NCBI GenBank assembly: GCA_023053685.1
Contig: JALIGW010000062.1
Location: forward strand, 3,110,946 to 3,174,945
DNA from: Diadophis punctatus similis
Taxonomy: Eukaryota; Chordata; Lepidosauria; Squamata; Dipsadidae
Direction of reading: 5' to 3'
DNA: 64,000 nucleotides
Under the pieces are notes generated by a model. That model was not told the origin of the DNA. It searched no databases and saw only the letters and a program-made list of their open reading frames with translations. Made by a program: the position numbers and the translations under genes. Of the stretch, positions 47,101 to 55,699 are shown piece by piece; the stretch's first letter is position 1, and each line of letters begins with the position of its first letter.

Positions 47101-48258
47101 GAGTCAAAGTTCAAAGTCTGAGTCAACGGTCAAGTTGGGGTCAAAGGTCGAGTTGGGGTCAACGGTCAACGGTCAAGTTGGGGTCAAAGGTCAAAGGTCA
47201 AGTTGGCGTCAAGGGTCAAGTTGGGGTCAAAGGTCAAGATGGGGTCAAAGGTCAAGTTGGGGTCAATGGTCAATGGTCAAGTTGGGGGTTAAAGGTCAAA
47301 GGTCAAGTTGGGGTCAAAGGGCAAAGGTAAAGTTGGGGTCAAAGGTCAAGTTGGGGTCAAAGGTCAAGTTGGGGTCAAAGGTCAAAGGTCAAGTTGGGGT
47401 CAAAGGTCAAAGGTCAAGTTGGGGTCAAAGGTCAAAGGTCAAGATGGTATCAAAGGTCAAAGGTCAAGATGGGGTCAAAGGTCAAGTTGGTGTCAAAGGT
47501 CAAAGGTCAAGTTGGTGTCAAAGGTCAAGTTGGTGTCAAAGGTCAAGTTGGGGGATCAAAGGTCAAAGGTCAAGTTGGAATCAAAGGTCAAAGGTCAAGT
47601 TGGGGGTCAAAGGTCAAAGGTCAAAGGTCAAAGGTCAAGTTGAGGTCAAAGGTCAAAGGTCAAGTTGGGGTCAAAGGTCAAGTTGGGGGTCAAAGGTCAA
47701 GTTGGGGTCAAAGGTCAAAGGTCAAGATGGCATCAAAGGTCAAAGGTCAAGTTGGGGTCAAAGGTCAAGTTGGGGGTCAAAGGTCAAAGGTCAAAGGTCA
47801 AGTTGGGGTCAAAGGTCAAGTTGAGGTCAAAGGTCAAAGGTCAAGTTGGTGTCAAATGTCAAGTTGGGGTCAAAGGTCAAAGGTTAAGTTGGGGTCAAAT
47901 GTTAAGTTGGGGTCAAAGGTCAAGTTGGAAAAAGGTCAAAGGTCAAGTTGGGGGTCAAAGGTCAAAGGTCAAGTTGGGGTCAAAGGTCAAGTTGGGGGTC
48001 AAAGGTCAAGTTGGGGTCAAAGGTCAAAAGTCAAGATGGCATCAAAGGTCAAAGGTCAAGATGGGGTTAAAGGTCAAGTTGGGGTCAAAGGTCAAAGGTC
48101 AAGTTGGGGTGAAAGGTCAAAGGTCAAGATGGAGTGAAATGTCAAAGGTCAAGATGGGTCAAAGGTCAAAGGCCAAGTTGGGGTCAAAGGTAAAAGGTCA
48201 AGTCGGGGTCAAAGGTCAAGTTGGGGGGGGTCAAAGGTCAAAGTTCAAGTTGGGATCA
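47101..48258 (+). repeat. GGTCAA minisatellite array M4, 1.16 kb
   Basis: Counterpart of M2 with a slightly different internal copy number. Confidence 0.96.
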
Positions 48259-48913
48259 AAAGTGATGGTTTTGGGTTGATTTGAGTCCAAAGGAGAATGC
48301 TATGTTATACCTTGGACTAGCTCTTCAGGGAAAGCTCGAATTTGAAAATGAAGCGAAAATTCGGCTTTCTAGACCGTGCGGAACAGGAATGTGTGTTTCT
48401 TTTTCATTTCTCAGCTCATTGTCAAAAGTGATGTTTTTGGGCTGAATAGAGTCCTAGGGCGACTGCTGTGTTACACCTTGGGCTAGCTCTTTAGGGAAAG
48501 CTTGCAATCGAAAATCAACCTAGAATTCGGCTTTCCAGCCTGTGGGGAACAGGAATATACCATTTCTGAGCTCTGTCAAAAGTGATGTTTTTGGGCTGAA
48601 TTGAGTCCTAAAGCCAATGCAGGGTTAAACCTTGGGCTAGCTCTTCAGGAAAAGCTCGGAATGGAAAATGTAAGAATTCGGCTTTCTACACCGTGAGGAA
48701 CAGGAATATTTGTTTCTTTTTCATTTCTGACGTCTTTGTCAAAAGTGATGTTTTTGGGCTTATTTGAGTCCTAAGGTGAATCCTGTGTTACACCTTGGGC
48801 TAGCTCTTCAGGGAAAGTTCGGAATCGAAAATCAAGCGAGAATTCGGCTATCCAGACCGTGAGGAACAGGAATATACCATTTCTGAGCTCTGTCAAAAGT
48901 GATGTTTTTGGTC
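48259..48913 (-). repeat. ~160-bp satellite, reverse block R9
   Basis: Starts like R5 but passes directly (near 48800) into the R2-type monomer that precedes a long array. The forward block and polarity switches expected from the higher-order pattern are missing here. Confidence 0.9.
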
Positions 48914-51485
48914 TGAGTCAAAGGTCAAGTTGGGGTCAAAGGTGAAAGGTCAAGTTGGGGTCAAAGGTCAAAGGTCAAGTTGGCATCAAAGGTCAAGTTG
49001 GGGTCAAAAGTCAAGATGGGGTCAAAGGTCAAGTTGGGGTCAAAGATCAAAGGTCAAGTTGGGGGTCAAAGGTCAAAGGTCAAGTTGGGGTCAAAGGTCA
49101 AAGGTCAAGTTGGCGTCAAAGGTCAAAGGTCAAGTTGGCGTCAAAGGTCAAGTTGGCATCAAAGGTCAAGTTGGGGGTTCAAATGTCAAAGGTCAAGTTG
49201 GGGTCAAAGGTCAAAGGTCAAGTTGGGGTCAAAGGTCAAAGGTCAAGTTGGGGTCAAAGGTCAAAGGTCAAGATGGTATCAAAGGTCAAAGGTCAAGATG
49301 GGGTCAAAGGTCAAGTTGGGGTCAAAGGTCAAAGGTCAAATTGGTGTCAAAGGTCAAAGGTCAAGTTGGTGTCAAAGGTCAAGTTGGCATCAAAGGTCAA
49401 GTTGGGGGTTCAAAGGTCAAAGGTCAAGTTGGAATCAAAGGTCAAAGGTCAAGTTGGGGGTCAAAGGTCAAAGGTCAAGTTGGGGTCAAAGGTCAAGTTG
49501 AGGTCAAAGGTCAAAGGTCAAGATGGGGTCAAAGGTCAAGTTGGGGTCAAAGGGCAAAAGTCAAGTTGGGGGTCAAAGGTCAAGTTGGGGTCAAAGGTCA
49601 AGTCGGGGATCAAAGGTCAAAGGTTAAGTTGGGGTCAAATGTTAAGTTGGGGGTCAAAGGTCAAGTTGGAAAAAGGTCAAAGGTCAAGTTGGGGTCAAAG
49701 GTCAAAGGTCAAGTTGGGGTCAAAGGTCAAGTTGGGGTCAAAGGTCAAGTTGGGGGTCAAAGGTCAAAGGTCAAGTTGGCGTCAAAGGTCAAGTGGGGTC
49801 AAAGGTCAAAGGTCAAGTTGGGGTCAAAGGTCAAAAATCAAGATGGCATCAAAGGTCAAAGGTCGAGATGGGGTCAAAGGTCAAGATGGCATCAAAGGTC
49901 AAAGGTCAAGATTGGGTCAAAGGTCAAGTTGGGGTCAAAGGCGAAAGGTCAAGTTGGGGTCAAAGGTCAAAGGTCAAGTTGGTGTCAAAGGTCAAGTTGG
50001 GGTCAAAGGTCAAGTTGGGGTCAAAGGTCAAGTTGGGGTCAAAGGTCAAGTTGGGGTCAAAGGTCAAAGGTCAAGTTGGGGTCAAAGGTCAAAGGTCAAG
50101 TTGGGGTCAAAGGTCAAAGGTCAAGTTGACGTCAAAGGTCAAGTTGGTGTCAAAGGTCAAGTTGGGGGTTCAAATGTCAAAGGTCAAGTTGGGGTCAAAG
50201 GTCAAAGCTCAAGATGGGGTCAAAGGTCGAAGGTCAAGATGGTATCAAATGTCGAAGGTCAAGATGTGGTCAAAGGTCAAGTTGGCATCAAAGGTCAAGT
50301 TGGGGGTTCAAAGGTCAAAGGTCAAGTTGGAATCAAAGGTCAAAGGTCAAGTTGGGGGTCAAAGGTCAAAGGTCAAGTTGGGGTCAAAGGTCAAGTTGAG
50401 GTCAAAGGTCAAAGGTCAAGTTGGGGTCAAAGGTCAAGTTGGGGGTTCAAAGGTCAAAGGTCAAGTTGGAATCAAAGGTCAAAGGTCAAGTTGGGGGTCA
50501 AAGGTCAAAGGTCAAGTTGGGGTCAAAGGTCAAGTTGAGGTCAAAGGTCAAAGGTCAAGTTGGGGTCAAAGGTCAAGTTGGGGTCAAAGGTCAAAGGTCA
50601 AAGGTCAAGTTGGGGTCAAAGGTCAAGTTGAGGTCAAAGGTCAAAGGTCAAGTTGGTGTCAAATGTCAAGTTGGGGTCAAAGGTCAAAGGTTAAGTTGGG
50701 GTCAAATGTTAAGTTGGGGTCAAAGGTCAAGTTGGAAAAAGGTCAAAGGTCAAGTTGGGGGTCAAAGGTCAAAGGTCAAGTTGGGGTCAAAGGTCAAGTT
50801 GGGGGTCAAAGGTCAAGTTGGGGTCAAAGGTCAAAAGTCAAGATGGCATCAAAGGTCAAAGGTCAAGATGGGGTTAAAGGTCAAGTTGGGGTCAAAGGTC
50901 AAAGGTCAAGTTGGGGTGAAAGGTCAAAGGTCAAGATGGAGTGAAATGTCAAAGGTCAAGATGGGGTCAAAGGTCGAAGGTCAAGATGGTATCAAAGGTC
51001 GAAGGTCAAGATGTGGTCAAAGGTCAAGTTGTCAAAGGTCAAGTTGGCATCAAAGGTCAAGTTGGGGGTTCAAAGGTCAAAGGTCAAGTTGGAATCAAAG
51101 GTCAAAGGTCAAGTTGGGGGTCAAAGGTCAAAGGTCAAGTTGGGGTCAAAGGTCAAGTTGAGGTCAAAGGTCAAAGGTCAAGTTGGGGTCAAAGGTCAAG
51201 TTGGGGTCAAAGGTCAAGTTGGGGTCAAAGGTCAAAGGTCAAGATGGCGTCAAAGGTCAAAGGTCAAGATGGGGTCAAAGGTCAAGTTGGGGTCAAATGT
51301 CAAAGGTCAAGTTGGGGTGAAAGGTCAAGTTGGGGGTTCAAAGGTCAAAGGTCAAGTTGGAATCAAAGGTCAAAGGTCAAGTTGGGGGTCAAAGGTCAAG
51401 TTGGGGTCAAAGGTCAAAGGTCAAAGGTCAAAGGTCAAGTTGGGGTCGAAAGGTCAAGTTGAGGTCAAAGGTCAAAGATCAAGCT
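48914..51485 (+). repeat. GGTCAA minisatellite array M5, left part, 2.57 kb
   Basis: Same units as M1-M4. It contains internally duplicated blocks of a few hundred bases (for example around 50280..50560 and 51040..51180). The L2-like LINE cuts it after gatcaagct. Confidence 0.96.
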
Positions 51486-51718
51486 GACTCTGAGAACTGG
51501 AGACTCTGTCACCTACTAAAGTCTCCTTTGAAAAGATCGCAAAGACGCTGTGTGATAAAGGACAGAACAGTTATGAGACCTGGGTAACAGCAGGGATCCG
51601 TTTTATATCACACCCTCACTTGATGGTGTCTCCTCTTTGTCTTAAACTTGTAAATCTACCTCCGATATGTTATGTGGGTGCATGATTGTATGATTCTTGG
51701 AGTATATGTGTAAACTGA

Positions 51719-52234
51719 TTGATTGGAAGAATGAAGAATGCGGGTGCTTGGGCCCCGGCCCCCTTTACTGAGTGTGAAAACAGAAGTGGAGGGGCTCTGG
51801 AGCCTAATCCCCGACCTAGAATGAGTGGAATGGATGGTTTGCCGGAAGAGTGGGAGACCAGTGGGGGAGGGGAGGGGATCTCTGGTATAAGGGGGAGCGG
51901 GAGCATTATGGTCATAACAGGGAGAGGTAGGTATGGCGGGAGCAGAGGGGTAGGCCGCTCTCGGGGAACGAGAACTCGCTGTCTCCAAGCGATTCCTTGT
52001 TCTGGCCCCTCTGGTTTGGTTCCATCTTGCTCAACCCGAGGTCCTGGTAACCAGGGAGGTCAGGGCCCTGGGCTCAAGCTGCTGCTGTTGAATGCCAGGT
52101 CAATTACCAACAAGGCCCCCCTTGTACGGGATTTAATCCTGGAAGAGGGGGCGGACCTGGCATGTATCACTGAGACCTGGCTAGGCCAGGAGGGGGGGTC
52201 CCCCTCTCCGAGATGTGCCCGGACGGGTTCTTAG
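51719..52234 (+). pseudogene. N-terminal part of the L2 ORF (leader plus start of endonuclease), frameshifted
   Basis: This frame encodes 171 residues. Residues 1-120 are Gly/Arg-rich with no recognised domain and may be partly untranslated leader. Residues 121-160 are the start of the endonuclease: NARSITNK at 125-132 and the catalytic-type TETWL at 151-155. After the run of seven G at about 52192..52198 the frame leaves the family pattern and stops 10 codons later. The continuation (PLSEMCPDGF) is found in another frame, so one base was gained or lost at the G run. A sequencing error in the homopolymer would look the same. Confidence 0.8.
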
Positions 52235-54819
52235 TGCAGCATCAGCCGCGACCCCAGGGAAGGGGTGGAGGAGTGGCGATTATAGCTCGCCAGAACCTTA
52301 ATCCTCGAAGGAGCCCTGCCCCGGAGATTGTTGGGTGTGAGACGCTCCTTCTGAAGTTGGACTTAGGGGTCCAGGTGGGCCTTTTGTTAGCGTACCTGCC
52401 TCCTAGCTACGTTACAAAGGCCCTGCCTGTTCTGCTCGAGGCGGTAGCAGGGCTGGCGATTGAGTTCCCCAGGTTGATGGTGCTGGGGGACTTTAATTTG
52501 CCATCGCCCGGTGAAACCTCGGAGGCAGTCCAGGAGTTCATGGCTTCCATGACAACCATGAACCTGACCCAAGTAGTTCAGGGTCCGACTCATGAGGGAG
52601 GTCACACGCTTGACCTTGTGTTTCTCTCGGGGCAGTGGAGAGATGATCTGAGGCTGAGGGGTTTAGTCACAACACCCTTGTCGTGGTCAGATCATTTCCT
52701 TCTGAGGTTGGATTTCATGGCACCACTCCTCCACCGCAAGGAGGCGGGGCCGACTAAGTGGTTCCGCCCCAGGCGCCTAATGGAATCTGAAGGATTTCAG
52801 AAGGAACTTGGGGAAATACCTGACTCCCTGGTACACGATTCATCTGAGGCTCTAGTGGCTGCTTGGAACCAGGCGGCAACGGGGGCCTTAGATCGGATTG
52901 CGCCTTTGCGGCCTCTCCGTGGCAGCGGATCCCGGAGGGCCCCTTGGTTTACTGAGGAGCTCCGGGAGATGAAGCGCCTAAAGAGACGCCTAGAGCGACG
53001 ATGGAGGGCCAGTAAAGCTGAGTCTGACCGGACACTTTTAAGAACTTACATTAAGTCTTACTTAGTGGCGATAAGGGCGGCAAAATGCACGTATTTTTCC
53101 GCTCTTATTGCGTCCGCCGACTCCCGCCCAGCCGCCCTGTTTAGGGTGACTCGCTCCCTCCTAGCCAAGGAGGGAGCTGAAGATCCCTTGCAGGGCAGAG
53201 CTGAGGAATTTTCTCAGTTTCTGGCGGATAAAGTCGTTCAGATTCGGACAGACCTGGACTCCATTTGGACAGGACAAGCCGAGATGACAGGGGTGAGTCT
53301 TAGTCCGGTTATATGGGACGAGTTTGAACCTGTCACTCCTGAGGATGTGGACAAGGCCATAGGAGCGATGAGCGCCTCCACCTGTTTATTGGACCCGTGC
53401 CCCTCCTGGCTGGTCTCTGCCAGCAGGGAGGTGACACGCGGCTGGCTCCAGGCGGTTGTGATCGCTTCTTTGAGAGAGGGATCCATCCCACAGCCTTTAA
53501 AAGCTGCGGTGGTGAGGCCCCTCCTCAAGAAGCCTTCCCTGGACCCAGCGGATTTAAAGAACTTCCGTCCAGTCTCCAACTTACCCTTCTTGGGTAAAGT
53601 TGTCGAGAAGGTGGTGTCGCTCCAACTCCTGCGGCTATTGGAGGATACTGATTATCTGGATCCCTTTCAATCGGGCTTCAGGCGCGGCTACAGTACGGAG
53701 ACTGCTTTGGTCGCGCTGATGGATGATCTCTGGCGAGCCCGGGACGGGGGTTACTCCTCCATCCTGGTGCTACTTGACCTCTCAGCGGCTTTCGATACCA
53801 TTGACCATGGTATCCTTCTGCGTCGTCTTGGGGAGATGGGAGTGGGAGGCACTGTTTTACGGTGGTTCTCCTCCTATCTCTCTGACAGGACGCAGTCGGT
53901 GTTGACAGGAGGACAGAGGTCGGCCCCTAGGCCCCTGGTTTGCGGGGTGCCACAGGGCTCGGTCCTCTCGCCCATCCTGTTTAACATTTACATGAAACCG
54001 CTGGGTGAGATCATCCGACGGCATGGGGTGAGGTATCAGCAGTATGCTGACGATACCCAGTTGTACATCTCCACCCCGTGTCAGTTCAGTGAAGCAGTTG
54101 ATGTAATGTGCCGCTGCCTGGACGATGTGAGGGTCTGGATGGGAGTGAACAGACTCAGGCTCAACCCAGACAAGACTGAGTGGCTCTGGATATTGCCTCC
54201 CAAGGACTATGTCGACTGTCCCTCCTTGGTTCTTGGGGGAGAAAAATTGACTCCCTCTGAACAGGTTCGCAATTTGGGTGTCCTCCTAGATCCACAGCTA
54301 AAATTGGATCAACATCTTTCAGCTGTGGCTAGGGGGACCTTTGCACAAATCCGTCTTGTGCACCAATTGCGACCTTACTTGGAGAGGGAGGCCTTGCTCA
54401 CAGTCACTCATGCCCTTGTCACCTCACGGCTTGACTACTGTAACGCGCTCTACATGGGGCTACCCTCGAAGAGCATTCGGAGACTCCAGCTGGTACAGAA
54501 TGCAGCTGTGCGTGCAGTAGTGGGTGTACCGAGATACACCCACGTAACACCTATCCTTCGCCAGCTGCATTGGCTACCAGTTAGCCTCCGGGTGCAATTT
54601 AAGGTGTTGGTCATTACCTTTAAAGCCCTACATGGCTCAGGGCCAGGTTACCTGCGGGACCGCATCCTACCACATACCTCCCTAAGACCGGTTAGGTCCC
54701 ACAGAGAGGGCCTCCTCCGGGTCCCGTCGGCCAAACAATGTCGATTGGCGGGGCCGCGGGGGAGGGCCTTCTCTGTGGGAGCCCCGTCCCTCTGGAACCA
54801 TCTTCCACCAGAGATCTGA
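52213..54819 (+). CDS. L2-type endonuclease/reverse transcriptase ORF, main open part
   Basis: 868 codons are open here. The first Met is simply the first in frame after the upstream frameshift and is not the biological start. Endonuclease residues present are AYLPP (60-64), GDFN (92-95), TLDLVF (132-137) and the SDH triad (159-161). Reverse transcriptase blocks follow: FRPVSNLPFLGKVVEKVV (451-468), FQSGFRRGYSTETA (485-498), the metal-binding LLDLSAAFDTIDH (520-532), GVPQGSVLSP (578-587) and YADDTQLY (611-618). The C-terminal part has LGVLLD, SRLDYCNALYMGLP, LQLVQNAAVRAV and LHWLPV. The stop at 54817 comes where relatives usually continue: the same frame is open for 21 more codons to a TGA at 54883, with the FRKALKTWLF ending usual for this group. 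The TGA is one C-to-T step from an Arg CGA codon. All catalytic residues look intact. The enzyme would nick genomic DNA and copy its own RNA at the nick. Confidence 0.9.
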   Translation: MCPDGFLVQHQPRPQGRGGGVAIIARQNLNPRRSPAPEIVGCETLLLKLDLGVQVGLLLAYLPPSYVTKALPVLLEAVAGLAIEFPRLMVLGDFNLPSPGETSEAVQEFMASMTTMNLTQVVQGPTHEGGHTLDLVFLSGQWRDDLRLRGLVTTPLSWSDHFLLRLDFMAPLLHRKEAGPTKWFRPRRLMESEGFQKELGEIPDSLVHDSSEALVAAWNQAATGALDRIAPLRPLRGSGSRRAPWFTEELREMKRLKRRLERRWRASKAESDRTLLRTYIKSYLVAIRAAKCTYFSALIASADSRPAALFRVTRSLLAKEGAEDPLQGRAEEFSQFLADKVVQIRTDLDSIWTGQAEMTGVSLSPVIWDEFEPVTPEDVDKAIGAMSASTCLLDPCPSWLVSASREVTRGWLQAVVIASLREGSIPQPLKAAVVRPLLKKPSLDPADLKNFRPVSNLPFLGKVVEKVVSLQLLRLLEDTDYLDPFQSGFRRGYSTETALVALMDDLWRARDGGYSSILVLLDLSAAFDTIDHGILLRRLGEMGVGGTVLRWFSSYLSDRTQSVLTGGQRSAPRPLVCGVPQGSVLSPILFNIYMKPLGEIIRRHGVRYQQYADDTQLYISTPCQFSEAVDVMCRCLDDVRVWMGVNRLRLNPDKTEWLWILPPKDYVDCPSLVLGGEKLTPSEQVRNLGVLLDPQLKLDQHLSAVARGTFAQIRLVHQLRPYLEREALLTVTHALVTSRLDYCNALYMGLPSKSIRRLQLVQNAAVRAVVGVPRYTHVTPILRQLHWLPVSLRVQFKVLVITFKALHGSGPGYLRDRILPHTSLRPVRSHREGLLRVPSAKQCRLAGPRGRAFSVGAPSLWNHLPPEI

Positions 54820-55070
54820 ACTATCCCCACCTTACTGGCCTTCCGTAAAGCCCTAAAAACATGGCTCTTCCAGCAGATGGGGTGAATAGGATAAGCAAAT
54901 TCCCCCTGAATGTTGTGTTTTATAATGTCTTCTTTTTAATTATTTTTAATTTAAATTTATGATTACTGTTTTAAATTGTACGCTTCTTACTTATGCTGTA
55001 CGCCGCCCTGAGTCCCATGGGATTGGGCGGCTTATAAGAGCGTTTAAAATAAATAAATAAATAAAATAAA
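54820..55070 (+). other. L2 3' region: cut-off C-terminus, 3' UTR and tail
   Basis: The first 66 bases continue the ORF frame beyond the early stop to a second TGA. The UTR then has a T-rich stretch and the paired words gccgccctgag / gggcggc, followed by (taaa)n to the aagct flank. The paired words probably form the 3' stem recognised by the element's own reverse transcriptase; that role is inferred from other LINEs. Confidence 0.65.
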
Positions 55071-55075
55071 AAGCT

Positions 55076-55699
55076 TGGGGTGAAAGGTCAAAGGTCAAAT
55101 TGGGGTCAAAGGTCAAAGGTCAAAGGTCAAACATCAAGTTGGGGTCAAATGTCAAATTGGGGTAAAAGGTCAAGTTGGGGTCAAAGGTCAAAGGTCAAGT
55201 TGGGGTCAAAAGTCAAGTCGGGGGTCAAAGGTCAAAGGTTAAGTTGGGGTCAAATGTTAAGTTGGGGTCAAAGGTCAAGTTGGAAAAGGTCAAAGGTCAA
55301 GTTGGGGTCAAAGGTCAAAGGTCAAGTTGGGGTCAAAGGTCAAGTTGGGGGTCAAAGGTCAAGTCAGGGGGTCAAAGGTCAAAGGTTAAGTTGGGGTCAA
55401 ATGTTAAGTTGGGGTCAAAGGTCAAGTTGGGGTCAAAGGTCAAAAGTCAAGATGGCATCAAAGGTCAAAGGTCAAGATGGGGTCAAAGGTCAAAGGTCTA
55501 GTTGGGGTCAAAGGTCAAGTTGGGGTCAAAGGTCAAAGGTCAAGTTGGGGTGAAAGGTCAAAGGTCAAGATGGAGTGAAATGTCAAAGGTCAAGATGGGG
55601 TCAAAGGTCAAAGGCCAAGTTGGGGTCAAAGGTAAAAGGTCAAGTTGGGGTCAAAGGTCAAGTTGGGGGGGGTCAAAGGTCAAAGTTCAAGTTGGGATC
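55076..55699 (+). repeat. GGTCAA minisatellite array M5, right part, 0.62 kb
   Basis: Continuation of the array split by the LINE. Joining 51485 to 55076 restores the normal array word ttggggtgaaagg except for one extra c. The right edge is gttgggatcaaaagtgatgg, as in the other arrays. Confidence 0.95.

Larger units (their letters stand above)
51486..55070 (+). mobile_element. L2-type non-LTR retrotransposon, near full length (3.6 kb)
   Basis: The element lies inside a GGTCAA array in plus orientation. The short direct copy aagct flanks it (51481..51485 and 55071..55075). Order: about 230 bp of 5' leader, an ORF with apurinic-type endonuclease and reverse transcriptase, a ~190-bp 3' UTR with a gccgccctgag...gggcggcttataa hairpin typical of squamate LINE tails, and a (taaa)n-like end. 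The protein motifs fit the L2 branch of the CR1/L2 group. Only two inactivating changes are obvious, so the insertion is young relative to the CR1 fragments. A 5' truncation of unknown size cannot be excluded. Confidence 0.9.

Noticed and set aside
34488..51587. Very long plus-strand open frames (up to 786 codons, rich in VKGQ, KVKL and QRSS words)
   Set aside because: The GGTCAAA/GGTCAAGTTGG units contain no stop triplet in any plus frame, so all three frames stay open together. There is no start context, domain or codon bias, and the minus strand is full of stops. They would be translated only if array RNA were read accidentally.
34071..55699. CRISPR-like direct repeats
   Set aside because: The repeat words are 7-12 bases with no unique spacers and there are no cas genes; the DNA is plainly eukaryotic.
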